The notes: generated from the sequence alone by a model not told the origin. A stretch of 64,000 nt of DNA from Paraburkholderia xenovorans LB400 (GCF_000013645.1 NC_007951.1:3906001-3970000), one strand, 5' to 3'. Positions 1-9,007 are shown, counted from the first letter of the stretch. Program-made: numbers and translations.

Positions 1-464
1 ACGAAGTGTTCGTGCCGCTGTTGCAGAAGCAGTTCACCGAGATCACGGACTTCTATCTGCCGCCCGAAGGCTGCAGCTACCGCATGGCCATCGTGCAGAT
101 GAAGAAGAGCTACCCGGGTCACGCCAAACGCGTGATGTTCGGCGTGTGGAGCTTCCTGCGGCAATTCATGTACACGAAGTTCATTGTCGTGGTCGACGAG
201 GACGTGAACATCCGCGACTGGAAGGAGGTGATCTGGGCGATCACCACACGCATCGATCCGGCACGCGACACGGTGCTGGTGGACCGCACGCCGATCGACT
301 ACCTGGATTTCGCGTCGCCCGTGGCCGGACTCGGATCGAAAATGGGTCTCGACGCCACCAACAAATGGCCGGGCGAAACCGATCGCGAATGGGGCCGCCC
401 AATCGTCATGGACGCCGCGGTCAAACAGCGCATCGATTCCTTGTGGAACGAGTTGGGCCTCTAA
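1..464 (+). CDS. ubiD: UbiD-family decarboxylase, C-terminal part (partial at window edge)
   Basis: This is the C-terminal ~153 residues of a UbiD-type prenyl-FMN-dependent decarboxylase, which decarboxylates 3-polyprenyl-4-hydroxybenzoate in ubiquinone synthesis. The frame is open at the left window edge and stops at 462-464. Visible family hallmarks are the CSYRMAIVQMKKSYPGHAKR segment, the FIVVVDEDVNIRDW strand with its acidic metal-binding region, and TRIDPARDTVLVDRTPIDYLD near the C-terminus. It is followed after 53 bp by an exporter gene on the same strand. Start and N-terminal domain lie outside the window. Confidence 0.93.
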   Translation, partial: EVFVPLLQKQFTEITDFYLPPEGCSYRMAIVQMKKSYPGHAKRVMFGVWSFLRQFMYTKFIVVVDEDVNIRDWKEVIWAITTRIDPARDTVLVDRTPIDYLDFASPVAGLGSKMGLDATNKWPGETDREWGRPIVMDAAVKQRIDSLWNELGL

Positions 465-517
465 GGCAGGCCGTACAACCAGCATGAAATAACAGAACGA
501 ACGGAGCAGTTGCGCGG

Positions 518-1207
518 ATGCATGCCTTTTCAATGATGTCGGATGGATTTTTTCTGTCGTTGTCGCTGTGTCTGGATATCGGTCTCGTGAACGTCGCGAT
601 GATTTCCCTGACGCTTTCGCATGGCTTCAAACCGGGCTTCTGGCTCGGCCTCGGCTCGTGTATCGGCGATCTGATCTACGCGGCGCTCGCGCTCGCGGGC
701 ATGGCTGCGTTACTGCAGTTCGAATCGGTGCGCTGGGTAGTGTGGATTGGTGGCGCGGCAATCCTGCTTTTCCTGACCTGGAAGATGGCGCGCGAAGCAA
801 TGTACCCGGCCACGGCGCCCGCGGTGGCCGGCGAGGCGGACGGTGAAGCGGACGGCAAGGCGCCGCATCTGTCCGCGTGGCGCGGGTTTTTGCGCGGCGT
901 CTTGCTGGCGGTGTCGTCGCCTTCGGCGATTCTCTGGTTCGCGGCCGTAGGCGGCGCGCTGATCGCGAAAGCGGGTGCCACGAGCGTGACGACCGCACCG
1001 GTGTTTCTCGGTGGATTCTTTCTCGGCGGTCTGTGCTGGACGATCTTTATCTGCGGACTCGGCAGCCACGGACGCAAACGCGCGGGCACCGGTTTGCTGC
1101 GCGCCTGTCACGTGCTGTCGGCGCTGCTGTTCGCTTACTTCTCGTATAGCGTGATCGTCAACGGGTATCGCGATCTGATCGTGCAAACCGCGCACGCGGC
1201 AAGCTGA
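518..1207 (+). CDS. LysE/RhtB-family amino-acid exporter
   Basis: A 229-residue integral membrane protein of the LysE/RhtB translocator type, which exports amino acids or related small molecules across the inner membrane. The N-terminal helix DGFFLSLSLCLDIGLVNVAM and the following GFWLGLGSCIGDLIYAALAL segment match the family's first two helices. Later hydrophobic stretches lie around residues 65-85, 125-150, 160-185 and 195-215. A hydrophilic, Ala/Glu-rich loop of about 30 residues (roughly 95-125) separates helix three from the rest. ATGs at 518, 533 and 536 are all possible; 518 gives the longest frame. The substrate cannot be told from sequence. Confidence 0.85.
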   Translation: MHAFSMMSDGFFLSLSLCLDIGLVNVAMISLTLSHGFKPGFWLGLGSCIGDLIYAALALAGMAALLQFESVRWVVWIGGAAILLFLTWKMAREAMYPATAPAVAGEADGEADGKAPHLSAWRGFLRGVLLAVSSPSAILWFAAVGGALIAKAGATSVTTAPVFLGGFFLGGLCWTIFICGLGSHGRKRAGTGLLRACHVLSALLFAYFSYSVIVNGYRDLIVQTAHAAS

Positions 1208-1215
1208 TATAACAA

Positions 1216-1236
1216 CGGCTCGCGCCGTTCGAGCCG
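1216..1236. terminator. Hairpin between convergent genes
   Basis: A perfect 7-bp inverted repeat (CGGCTCG ... CGAGCCG, 7-nt loop) lies between the exporter and the convergent dehydratase gene. No U-run follows on either strand, so an intrinsic terminator is plausible from position only. Confidence 0.4.
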
Positions 1237-1303
1237 TGTTCGATCAAGCGTCACATATCAGGTCATAGGGTCCCGCGAGCGCAACAACAGCCGCCCCGAC
1301 GTA

Positions 1304-2269
1304 TCAGGCGAGATACTGCGCGAGCTTTTCCAGATCGACGTTGCCGCCGCTGACCACCACGCCGACACGCTTGCCCTTCACCGGCACGATGCCGTTGAGC
1401 ACCGCCGCCGCGGCGAGACAACCCGTCGGCTCGACCACGATCTTCATGCGCTGCGCGAAAAAGCGCATCGTGTCGATCAGTTGCCCGTCGCTGACCGTTT
1501 CGATCCGCGCAACCAGCTTGCGGATGATCGCAAACGTGTAGTCGCCCAGATGCGTGGAGGCGGCGCCGTCGGCGATCGTGCGCGGCGTGTCGATATGCAC
1601 GATCTCGCCGCGCGCCAGCGACTGCTGGCCGTCGTTACCCGCCTCCGGCTCGACGCCGATCACCGTGCACGCCGGGCTCAACGCCGCGGCGGACAACGCG
1701 CTGCCGCTGATCAGCCCGCCGCCGCCGAGGCACACGAACAGCATGTCGAGCGGGCCGGTTTCCTCGATCAGTTCTTTCACCGCCGTGCCCTGCCCGGCGA
1801 TCACATGTGGATGATCGTATGGTGGAATCAGCGTCATGCCACGCTCTCCGGCGAGACGCCGGCCGATCTCTTCGCGGTTCTCGGTGTAGCGGTCGTAGGT
1901 GATCACTTCGCCGCCGTAGCCTTTGGTTGCCGCGACTTTGGCGGCCGGTGCGTCGTGCGGCATGATGATCGTCGCGCGAATGCCGGCAAGCCGCGCCGAC
2001 AATGCAATTGCCTGCGCGTGGTTACCCGACGAATACGTCAGCACGCCGGCTTTGCGTTGCTCCGCGTCGAAATGCGAGATCGCGTTATAGGCACCGCGAA
2101 ACTTGAAGGCGCCCATGCGCTGAAAATTCTCGCACTTGAAGAACACCGACGCGCCCGTTCGTTCGTCAAACGTGCTCGAGGTCAGCACGGGAGTGCGGTG
2201 GGCGACGCCTTCAAGACGCGCAGCGGCGTCGAGTACGTCGTCGAAAGTGGGAGCGGGAAGCGCTTGCAT
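1304..2269 (-). CDS. PLP-dependent threonine/serine dehydratase (serine racemase-like fold)
   Basis: A fold-type II PLP enzyme of about 321 residues, predicted to deaminate L-threonine or L-serine, or threo-3-hydroxyaspartate as in close relatives. The PLP lysine lies in the motif GAFKFRGAYNA near the N-terminus, the SSGNHAQA asparagine loop follows, and the phosphate-binding glycine loop is CLGGGGLISG. It lacks the C-terminal ACT regulatory domain of biosynthetic IlvA, so it is the short catabolic type. The start is placed at the ATG of MQALPAPTFDD (2269); the upstream in-frame ATG at 2305 adds 12 residues that do not look like the family. Exact substrate is inferred only. Confidence 0.88.
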   Translation of the reverse strand: MQALPAPTFDDVLDAAARLEGVAHRTPVLTSSTFDERTGASVFFKCENFQRMGAFKFRGAYNAISHFDAEQRKAGVLTYSSGNHAQAIALSARLAGIRATIIMPHDAPAAKVAATKGYGGEVITYDRYTENREEIGRRLAGERGMTLIPPYDHPHVIAGQGTAVKELIEETGPLDMLFVCLGGGGLISGSALSAAALSPACTVIGVEPEAGNDGQQSLARGEIVHIDTPRTIADGAASTHLGDYTFAIIRKLVARIETVSDGQLIDTMRFFAQRMKIVVEPTGCLAAAAVLNGIVPVKGKRVGVVVSGGNVDLEKLAQYLA

Positions 2270-2346
2270 CGGCGAAACTCTCCAGAGCGGTGGCGAAACA
2301 GCCATTCTCCCAGCTTCGACGAAGGTTTGGAACGTTGAACGCGCAG

Positions 2347-2394
2347 CAAAAATACAAACGGCGTAACCCGGCGATCAAGCCGGCGTTACGCCGT
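2347..2394 (-). terminator. Intrinsic terminator of the Gly/Tyr-rich secreted protein gene
   Basis: A long stem from 2358 to 2394 (ACGGCGTAA pairing with TTACGCCGT, with further inner pairs) is followed on the minus strand by a U-rich run (TTTGTATTTTT), 30 bp past the stop codon of the gene at 2424-2723. Confidence 0.75.
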
Positions 2395-2423
2395 CAGCAC
2401 AACCTTATGCCTGCAAAGAGCGA

Positions 2424-2723
2424 TCAGCGGCGATAGTAGCCGTGGCCGTAGTAACCGCGGTAGTAGCCGTGATGATAATAAGGACGGCCATAGCCACCGT
2501 AGTATCCGCCCACCACCACCGCAGGCGGCGGAGCGTAGACGACCGGCGGCGCGTAGACCGGCGGAGGCGGCGCGTAATAGACCGGAGGCGGCGCGGCATA
2601 CACCGGATAAGCCGGCGCGATCGGAACCCCGATGCCGATACCCACAGAAACGTGCGCCTCAGCGGCACTGGCAAGTCCCAAGCCGAGTGCTGCGGCAACG
2701 ACAAACGGAACGATCTTTTTCAC
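2424..2723 (-). CDS. Small secreted Pro/Tyr/Gly/His-rich protein
   Basis: A 99-residue predicted exported protein. The first ~22 residues (KKIVPFVVAAALGLGLASAAEAH) form a classical signal peptide ending at AEA|H. The mature part is low complexity: Pro/Ala/Val/Tyr repeats of the type PPPVYAPP up to about residue 68, then a Gly/Tyr/His/Arg tail with GYYGG, YYHHGYYRGYYGHGYYRR. The start is a GTG at 2723 with AGGAG 7-8 bases upstream; the longer upstream ATG frame is not supported. The tail could bind metal through its histidines, but this is speculation and the function is unknown. Confidence 0.75.
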   Translation of the reverse strand: MKKIVPFVVAAALGLGLASAAEAHVSVGIGIGVPIAPAYPVYAAPPPVYYAPPPPVYAPPVVYAPPPAVVVGGYYGGYGRPYYHHGYYRGYYGHGYYRR

Positions 2724-3042
2724 TTTTATTCTCCTAGCGCGGCCCACCAAGGTCGCCGACTTTGCATGCCCTGCATGCCATGAAATTAATGTATCGAAAA
2801 AGACCGGGCGTATCTGTTCGCATTTGTTGCAAATTGCAATTGCCCACAAAAGCTTGTAATTAGCGCTGAGGCAATGCGCCGCACACGCGCCTCGCAAAGC
2901 ACTGAAAACTCAGGGATTGCGCCTGGAGGAACGGAGCCGGGCGGGGCGCGATACGCCCGGGCGGGCGCAACGCATTCGCGTCCAGTAATCTTTGATTACA
3001 AATTAGCTTCAATCCTGACGCCATTGATCGACGCGCCAAATG

Positions 3043-3072
3043 AAAAATGCCCGGCCAATGGACCGGGCATTT
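3043..3072 (-). terminator. Intrinsic terminator of the 53-residue basic protein gene
   Basis: The 10-bp stem AAATGCCCGG / CCGGGCATTT with an 8-nt loop is followed by a short U-run on the minus strand, 23 bp after the stop of the small gene at 3095-3256. Confidence 0.8.
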
Positions 3073-3094
3073 CTTATCCGCGAAAGACGCCGTT

Positions 3095-3256
3095 TCAGCC
3101 AACCTTCACATAGGCAAATTCGCGGGACACGCTCGGCGGGACGTAGGCGCCGCTGATCCGCACCCGTGGCGTCAGGCGCTTTTTCTGGTCCCACCAGCGA
3201 CGGCGCTGTGCATGCGTCAGGAACCGCAAGTGCTTTCGGTAAGAAAAAATATTCAT
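3095..3256 (-). CDS. Small basic hypothetical protein (53 aa)
   Basis: A 53-residue Arg/Lys-rich protein starting MNIFSYRKHLRFLTHAQRRR. The ATG at 3256 has a strong Shine-Dalgarno (GGGAGGT, 6 nt spacing), and a good intrinsic terminator sits just past the stop, so it looks like a complete transcription unit. The motif HAQRRRWWDQKKRLTPRVRISGAY suggests a short nucleic-acid- or ribosome-associated peptide, but no family is recognised. Confidence 0.6.
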   Translation of the reverse strand: MNIFSYRKHLRFLTHAQRRRWWDQKKRLTPRVRISGAYVPPSVSREFAYVKVG

Positions 3257-3510
3257 CGTGATACCTCCCGAATCTGACTGCGAGACGAAATACCCAGAAC
3301 AGCAACTGCCAAACCGGCTAACAAAGCCAATGCGGCCATTGTGAGCAGTTTTCAAGCCCACGGGGCGCATGGCGCCACATGACCGGCTAAACGCGCCATA
3401 TCGCGCGCGCACTGATCGGACCAAAGTCGCCGTCAGGCCGCGCCGCAGGCGTGACGGATGCGCGATACTTCTGCTTTCCCGGTCAAATATTCCGTCTGGA
3501 GCAGGCAACC

Positions 3511-4449
3511 ATGTCCCAGTCCCCTCTGCCGCGCCTCGGTTTCATCGGCGCGGGCCGGCTCGCGCGTTGTCTGGCGCTGAGCTTTTCACGAGCCGGTTAT
3601 CCGGTCACGGCAGTGGCGAGCCGCTCGGCGGTCTCGGCCGGCCGGCTCGCCGGTCAAATCGGGCATTGCGCGGTATTCGACGATCCTCAACAGGTGGTCG
3701 ACGCCGCTGATATCGTCTTTTTAGCGGTTCCTGACGACAGCATCGGTACGTCAGCACACACACTCCGGTTCATTCCGGACCGCGCGGCTGGCCCGCGCGG
3801 CAAGGCGCTCGTGCATTGCAGCGGCGCCTCGCCGGTCGAATTGCTCGCCCCGGCGCGTGACCAGGGTGCCGCGATCGGCGGTTTTCATCCACTGTACCTG
3901 TTTAGCGGCGACCTCGCCGACCTCGAGCGCATCGCCGGCTGCTCGGTGACGATCGAAGCCGACGGCGTGCTCAAGGACGAATTGACGGCGCTGGCCGTCG
4001 CGCTGCGCTGCCATCCGCTGTCGATTCCACCGGGCGGCCGCATGCTTTATCACGCTGCCGCGCACTACGCCGCCAGCTTCGCGCTGTGCAGCCTCGCGGA
4101 ATGCGTCGCGCTGTGGCGCACGCTCGGTTTTGCCGAAGACGACGCGCTGCGCGCCTTGCTGCCGATGCTCTCCGGCACCATCGAAACCGCTCGCGACAAA
4201 GGTCTGCCGAACGCACTCGCCGGCCCCGTGTCGCGAGGCGACACGGGCGTGGTGCGCAAGCAGCTGGCGTTGCTGGAAGGGCTCGGGGGCGACCATGCCG
4301 CACTCTACGGATTGCTGACGCGCCGCGCGGTGGAACTGGCTGAACGGCGCGCCACGCCGCCCGCCGCGATCGAAGCCATCGCCCAGACCGTGGAAGAATC
4401 GCTCAGCCGGTCGCTGAATCAGGCCGCAGCAGGTGCAAGCGTCAAGTAA
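3511..4449 (+). CDS. Rossmann-fold / DUF2520 NAD(P)-dependent oxidoreductase-like protein
   Basis: A 312-residue protein with an N-terminal NAD(P)-binding Rossmann domain (LGFIGAGRLARCLAL, residues ~8-22; DIVFLAVPDD near residue 70) and a C-terminal helical DUF2520 domain from about residue 130 to 290. The architecture resembles ketopantoate reductase or pyrroline-5-carboxylate reductase, but the substrate of this family is not established. The start is the ATG at 3511 (MSQSPLPRLGFIGAGR); the frame extends 20 codons upstream without family-like sequence. Confidence 0.85.
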   Translation: MSQSPLPRLGFIGAGRLARCLALSFSRAGYPVTAVASRSAVSAGRLAGQIGHCAVFDDPQQVVDAADIVFLAVPDDSIGTSAHTLRFIPDRAAGPRGKALVHCSGASPVELLAPARDQGAAIGGFHPLYLFSGDLADLERIAGCSVTIEADGVLKDELTALAVALRCHPLSIPPGGRMLYHAAAHYAASFALCSLAECVALWRTLGFAEDDALRALLPMLSGTIETARDKGLPNALAGPVSRGDTGVVRKQLALLEGLGGDHAALYGLLTRRAVELAERRATPPAAIEAIAQTVEESLSRSLNQAAAGASVK

Positions 4450-4526
4450 GGCGTGATAATGTGACGTCCGGCGCCGCGCGCAATCCGCCAGCGCCGCGCA
4501 TCGGGACCAACAGACGAGAACGCACA

Positions 4527-4847
4527 ATGATCAAGGTCAGCATCCTTTATCCGTATCGGGAAAACGGCCACTTCGACGTGGACTATTACTGCGTCACGCA
4601 TATGCCGCTCGCGGCGAAGCTGTTCGGGCCGTCCCTGAAAGGCTGGTCGGTCGACGTCGGCATCAACGCCGGGCCACCCGGAACGCCGCCGCCGTATGTC
4701 GCCGCGGGTCATTTCCTGTTCGACAGCACGGACGATTTCTATAAGGTCTCCAAGTCGGCTTCCGAACAACTGATGGCTGACATTCCGAACTACACCGACG
4801 CCGGCAACGGCACAACCCTGATCAGCGAGATCAGGATTTCCGTGTGA
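4527..4847 (+). CDS. EthD-family protein
   Basis: A 106-residue EthD-type dimeric alpha/beta-barrel (ferredoxin-like) protein. The opening IKVSILYPYRENGHFDVDYY and the HMPLAAKLFG segment are typical. EthD was first described with the ether-degrading cytochrome P450 of Rhodococcus, but most genomic members have no defined role. The ATG at 4527 is 77 bp after the DUF2520 gene, so co-transcription is possible. Confidence 0.8.
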   Translation: MIKVSILYPYRENGHFDVDYYCVTHMPLAAKLFGPSLKGWSVDVGINAGPPGTPPPYVAAGHFLFDSTDDFYKVSKSASEQLMADIPNYTDAGNGTTLISEIRISV

Positions 4848-5084
4848 TGCCCGGCGGACGCGGCACGAATGCGAGCCTGTAATACGTAATACCGATAGCC
4901 GTCGTCGAACGTGAACTGCAAGCCGTGGCATCGCGGCACCGCATGGCCGCTCGAGACGACGCATAACGCGCCCTGCCGCAGTGAGGGCGCGGGCAATCCA
5001 AATGAAACCGCCGGCGCGCCGATCGGAAAGCGCCGGCACCCTGCGGCCGGTCGGCGGCCGTCATCCGAAGGATAAGGACACGAG

Positions 5085-5648
5085 ATGTTTGGCGATATCG
5101 CCCGTTTTCTGCTCAATACCGTCTTCACGCTGTTCGGCGCGGCGCTGTTGCTGCGCGCCTGGCTGCAGGTCGTGCGCATGCCGCCCTACAACCCTGTTAC
5201 GAACGCCGTGCTCCAGGCTACCAACTGGATCGTTCTGCCGTTGCGGCATATCCTGCCGAGCACGCGCAAGATCGACTGGGCGAGCCTTGTCGCCGCCCTG
5301 ATCGCGGCGATCGTCTATGTGGTGCTGATGGTGGTCCTGACCGGCGCCGATCCGCTCACGCTGCTGCCGACACTGCTGATCGTCGCGGTGCTCACGCTGA
5401 TCAAATGGGCGCTGAATCTGATCATCTGGATGACGATCCTGATGGCGCTGCTGTCATGGCTCAATCCACGCTCGCCCGCCATGCCGATTCTGTACCAGCT
5501 GACAGCGCCGTTTCTGAATCCGCTGCGCCGCGTAGTGCCGCAACTCGGTGGCATCGACCTCTCGCCAATTCTGCTGTTCGTGATCGTGCAGGTGTTGCTG
5601 ATGGTGGTCACCCGCGCGGCCGTGCAACTGACTTACTTCGTGATCTGA
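5085..5648 (+). CDS. YggT-family integral membrane protein
   Basis: A 187-residue inner-membrane protein with two YggT repeats of paired hydrophobic helices, at about residues 5-25 and 70-120, and again at 125-185. The repeat hallmark RHILPSTRKIDWASLVAAL is in the first half, and LNPLRRVVPQLGGIDLSPIL is the equivalent in the second half. Family members have been linked to osmotic tolerance and cell-envelope or division functions; the exact role is unknown. It is followed by a strong hairpin. Confidence 0.9.
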   Translation: MFGDIARFLLNTVFTLFGAALLLRAWLQVVRMPPYNPVTNAVLQATNWIVLPLRHILPSTRKIDWASLVAALIAAIVYVVLMVVLTGADPLTLLPTLLIVAVLTLIKWALNLIIWMTILMALLSWLNPRSPAMPILYQLTAPFLNPLRRVVPQLGGIDLSPILLFVIVQVLLMVVTRAAVQLTYFVI

Positions 5649-5672
5649 CGCCTCCCGCTGCCAGCCGCATTC

Positions 5673-5698
5673 AGCCGCCGCCCTCACAGGCGGCGGCT
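5673..5698 (+). terminator. Intrinsic-type terminator after the YggT gene
   Basis: A perfect 10-bp GC-rich stem (AGCCGCCGCC / GGCGGCGGCT, 6-nt loop) lies 25 bp past the YggT stop. The trailing U-run is weak. It sits between convergent genes and may serve both strands. Confidence 0.7.
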
Positions 5699-5714
5699 TC
5701 GCTTCATGTTTCGC

Positions 5715-6617
5715 TTATTGCTTCGTCAACTGACCGTAGGCGACCGTCGTGTTGGTCGCTGTCTTGATCATGAAGAAAATCGTGCGGACGTACAGGTTGC
5801 TGCCCGTGATCGGCAGGAACGTAATCGCGGCATTGCCGGAGTAAGTCGCGCCGGATTTCAGCGTGCAGGACGCGGTCGTGCCGGTCACGCTCAACGTGTA
5901 AAGGTTCTTCGCCGACGACGGCGTGGCGAGCAACAGCGTTCCGGAGACCGGGCAATTGCTGAGGGTCCCGCTTAGCGTGCCGTCGCTTGCAATCGTCAGC
6001 GACGACCCGGTTTCCGCCCACGTGCCGGCCACGCTCGACTGCGTCACGGCGAGCGCATTCGCGGCGTCGTAGTTCCACGAGAGGTTCACCGTGTTGCCGT
6101 TCTCGACGTAGGTGCCGGTGAAGGTCTGCTTGTTGACGAAAGAACCTGAACCGGAGGTCGTCGGATAGTAGAAGTTCGAGATGAACGCGGTGCCCGAGGT
6201 GAGCGTCCAGTTCGGCGAAGTGGCCGCGATCAGGCCGAAGAACTGCGAGATGCCGAAACCGGCCACCGTATCCAGGTAAGAGACGTTGCCCTGCGGATCG
6301 ATGAGCGCCGTGGTCTTGTCGACGCCGGACTGGGCGACCCAGATACCTTCCACACCGTTGCCCGTGGCGGCGGCCGAACCGCTCTGCGGGCTGGACAGAC
6401 TCGGCAACGGCTCACCGTTGAGCGCCGCCGACGAAGCCGGCGCGCTTGCCGGAGCGGGAGCGCTCGCCACCGACGGCGACGAAGCGCTGCCGGCCGAAGG
6501 CGTCGGCGTCGGCGTCGGCGTCGCATTGCCCCCGTCGCCACCACCACCGCCGCAAGCTGCCAGAGCGAGCGAAGCGAGCAGAGATGACGTCAATTTAGCC
6601 TTGTTTTTCATATCCAT
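5715..6617 (-). CDS. Predicted lipoprotein with Thr-Pro linker and beta-rich domain
   Basis: About 300 residues. A lipoprotein signal peptide ends in the lipobox LALAAC, followed by a GGGGGDGGN spacer, a TPTPTPTPS repeat and an Ala/Ser/Pro-rich linker to about residue 70. The rest is Ser/Thr/Gly-rich and probably beta-structured (GVEGIWVAQSGVDKTTALID, YTLSVTGTTASCTL), resembling small outer-membrane adhesin-like lipoproteins. Start codons at 6617 and 6611 are both possible and neither has a clear Shine-Dalgarno. Function unknown. Confidence 0.75.
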   Translation of the reverse strand: MDMKNKAKLTSSLLASLALAACGGGGGDGGNATPTPTPTPSAGSASSPSVASAPAPASAPASSAALNGEPLPSLSSPQSGSAAATGNGVEGIWVAQSGVDKTTALIDPQGNVSYLDTVAGFGISQFFGLIAATSPNWTLTSGTAFISNFYYPTTSGSGSFVNKQTFTGTYVENGNTVNLSWNYDAANALAVTQSSVAGTWAETGSSLTIASDGTLSGTLSNCPVSGTLLLATPSSAKNLYTLSVTGTTASCTLKSGATYSGNAAITFLPITGSNLYVRTIFFMIKTATNTTVAYGQLTKQ

Positions 6618-7221
6618 TTTTGTTTTCTGGGGCGATTGCACAGGCGATCAGATTCGCTGTGTCGCGCCCGTTCGTAGTTAGTTAGTAATTTGATCTCGAT
6701 GTTTGCTGTCAGCGCCAGTTCGATAAATCATTCCAGCAATCCGCTTGACAGAATCAAATCGCATTAATTGCTGTAACAACTGGAAAGGGCGCTAGGGGAG
6801 TAAACGGCGGGATTTCAACAAGCTTTAATATTTATTCGAATTTTTTGAAATCAGCCCTTTGATGCCAACGAATATGATGCAGAACGAATTAACATCGGAT
6901 TTGGGCGGGTTGTTCTAATGAATTAGTTTCGTATTAATATGCGCTTCGACCTGCGTTCAATTTCCGCTAACTGATTGGCAATCGGCACATTTGTGTTGCG
7001 ACTCGGTTTGCACGGCCATCGCGCCCGCGATGATGCGAGACGAAGGCCGGTTGCGATTGCCCGCATGGCAAGTCTGCGGCGCGTGGGAGATTTCGCAGAG
7101 ACGACCGAGATCGCAGGAGACATTCACCACGCAGTGACGCGGAATACGCCGTTCCTCGCACAAGAATTTTCGCAACAGACAAGCTTTCCGATTGGGGCCA
7201 ACCTCCGGACAACCGCCACGT
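6618..7221. other. AT-rich intergenic region before tRNA-Gly
   Basis: About 600 bp with distinctly lower GC, particularly 6,760-6,960, between the divergent lipoprotein gene and tRNA-Gly. No open frame here looks coding, and I see no clear RNA structure. It probably holds the lipoprotein promoter and may contain decayed sequence. Confidence 0.5.
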
Positions 7222-7251
7222 TTGCCAAATCATGCGAAACGCGCGTAGAAT
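7222..7251 (+). promoter_or_regulatory. Probable sigma-70 promoter of tRNA-Gly
   Basis: TTGCCA (7222-7227) and TAGAAT (7246-7251) are separated by 18 bp; the -10 ends 10 bp before the first base of the tRNA. Confidence 0.6.
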
Positions 7252-7261
7252 GACGAGCTCT

Positions 7262-7335
7262 GCGGGCGTCGTATAATGGTAATACCCTAGCTTCCCAAGC
7301 TAGAGCCGTGGGTTCGATTCCCATCGCCCGCTCCA
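7262..7335 (+). tRNA. tRNA-Gly(CCC)
   Basis: A complete cloverleaf: acceptor arm GCGGGCG / CGCCCGC, anticodon stem CTAGC / GCTAG with loop TTCCCAA (anticodon CCC), a T-arm with GGTTCGATTCC, discriminator T and genomically encoded CCA. Its 3' end is the attachment site of the island that follows; integration has left the tRNA intact. Confidence 0.96.
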
Positions 7336-7336
7336 G
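7318..7336 (+). repeat. attL: 19-bp direct repeat in the tRNA-Gly 3' end
   Basis: The 19-mer ttcccatcgcccgctccag at the tRNA 3' end recurs exactly at 21402-21420 in the same orientation. This is the pattern produced by tyrosine-integrase insertion into a tRNA gene. Confidence 0.9.
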
Positions 7337-7570
7337 GTGATTCTCCACACCCCCACGGGTGAATTTGGGAAGCCCCTAAGATCCTGATATTTAAGTGAAT
7401 TTTTGGTCTTTGCTTCGCTGGCAATCAGTGAAATCTGCCCGCAGCTTACCCAAGCAAGTACATTTTTCGGTCGCAACAATGCGGTATCCGACGCACCGCA
7501 TTGTTGCGACCTGAAGGTCGGCGCTGAAGCAGCCGCGACTCCTGTCCCATCTAATCTGGGAGTTTGGAGT

Positions 7571-8750
7571 ATGACACTCACTGATCTGCATGCCCGCAAC
7601 GCGAAAGCAACGGGCAAGAACTACACCTTGGGCGACTACGATGGCCTGTCGTTCTTCGTCCCGCGAAAGGGCAGCAAGGCGTGGCACTTCCGCTACCACT
7701 GGCTGGGAAAGCAGTCGCGGATGTCGCTGGGCATGTACCCCGAACTGGGCTTGCGCGATGCTCGGGCCATGCGGGATGAAGCGCGAACGCTGATTGACAA
7801 GGGCATCAACCCTAGAATCGCGCGTAAGCAGAAGCAGTAGGCTGCTCGACTGGCGGATGAGCACACCTTCATCGCGGTGTACGAAAAGTGGCTGGCCTAC
7901 CGAGCGCTGGCCCTCGAGGAAGGACGACAGAGCACGCTGGCGCAGATCCGGCGGGCGTTCAAGAAGGACGTCATCCCGCCACTGCGTCAAATGACCATCC
8001 ACGAGATCACGCGGCATCACCTATTGGAAGCGGTCGGGCGGATCGAAAGCGCGGGTCGTTGTCGGTGGCCGAGAAGGTTCGCACCTAGTTCCGGCAGTTG
8101 TTCGGATATGCCAATGTGATCGTACCGGGCATGGAGAACAACCCGGTACGGAATCTGCGTGTGGTCACGGTCCCCTTGCCGTCGGTTCAGCACAACCCGT
8201 TCTTGCGAATGGAGGAAATACCTTCGTTCTTGCGAGTCTTGCATACCTACCAGGGAAGCCAGGTGACGCAGTTGGCCGTCCGCCTGCTGCTGCTCACCGG
8301 CGTACGCACAGGCGAACTGCGGCTGGCCACACCGGCCCAGTTCGATCTGGAGCGAGGGCTATGGATCATCCCTGCAGCGTCGCTCAAACAGCGCATGACG
8401 CTGACCCGTAAACAGCGCAAGCGTGTGGATGACACCCCCTACATCGTGCCCTTGTCGAGCCACGCGCAAGAGATCGTCAAGCAACTGCTGAATGACTTCA
8501 AGCCTGCTCAAAAAGTATCTGTTCCCAAGCGCGCTGCGGCTGACGGACCGCATGAGCGAGAACACCGTCAACTTCGCCCTGAAACGAATGGGCTTCGACG
8601 GTCGGCTGACCGGGCATGGGTTGCGTGCAACGATGTCGACAGCCTTGAGCGAGATCGGCTATCCCAAGGCATGGGTAGATGCTCAACTGTCACATGCAGA
8701 TCCGAATCGCATCAGAGCCACCTACAACCACGCGCAATATGTGGGACAGG
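7571..8750 (+). pseudogene. Tyrosine integrase (P4/CP4 type), disrupted, left copy
   Basis: The reading frame can be pieced together from the ATG at 7571. The N-terminal arm-binding part (LTDLHARNAKATGKNYTLGDYDG) runs to an in-frame TAG at 7838-7840 and continues in the same frame. A +1 shift follows near 8058, then a second TAG at 8086-8088. The catalytic domain (TGVRTGELRLATP, then a frameshift near 8508, then TGHGLRATMSTAL and LSHADPNRIRATYNHAQY) ends at an IS5 junction near 8750. The catalytic Arg, His-x-x-Arg and Tyr are still readable. It starts ~235 bp inside attL and was presumably the integrase of this island. Confidence 0.88.
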
Positions 8751-9007
8751 TCAGACCACGACAAATACCACCAACGCGTGCTGCACGAGCGCAGTATCCT
8801 CACGAGCATCGCCCGCCGTGGTCACCCGCACGGCAGTGGCCTCGGGAAAGTCCGCTGGGTTGTCGAGCGTACACATGCCTGTTGCATCATTTCCGTCGTC
8901 TGCGTATTCGCTTTGAGCGTCGCGCTGACATTCACGAAGCGTTCCTCAAACTCGGCTGTTGCTTGATCTGCCGGAACATTCTTCAGCGCGTGCAGCAGTC
9001 TTTATGA
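8751..9007 (+). pseudogene. IS5-family transposase, C-terminal remnant
   Basis: Two overlapping frames together give the C-terminal signature of IS5-group DDE transposases: IARRGHPHGSGLGKVRWVVERT in one frame, then after a frameshift near 8880 HHFRRLRIRFERRADIHEAF and LGCCLICRN up to a stop at 9005-9007. The catalytic Glu lies in the WVVERT motif. The N-terminal two thirds are missing. The fragment abuts the truncated integrase directly, so this insertion or a deletion from it removed the integrase tail. Confidence 0.8.

Noticed and set aside
4790..5179. Minus-strand frame between the EthD-like and YggT genes (GLQFTFDDGYRYYVLQARIR)
   Set aside because: Some protein-like character, but no clear start or Shine-Dalgarno, mixed third-position GC, and both ends overlap supported genes on the other strand.
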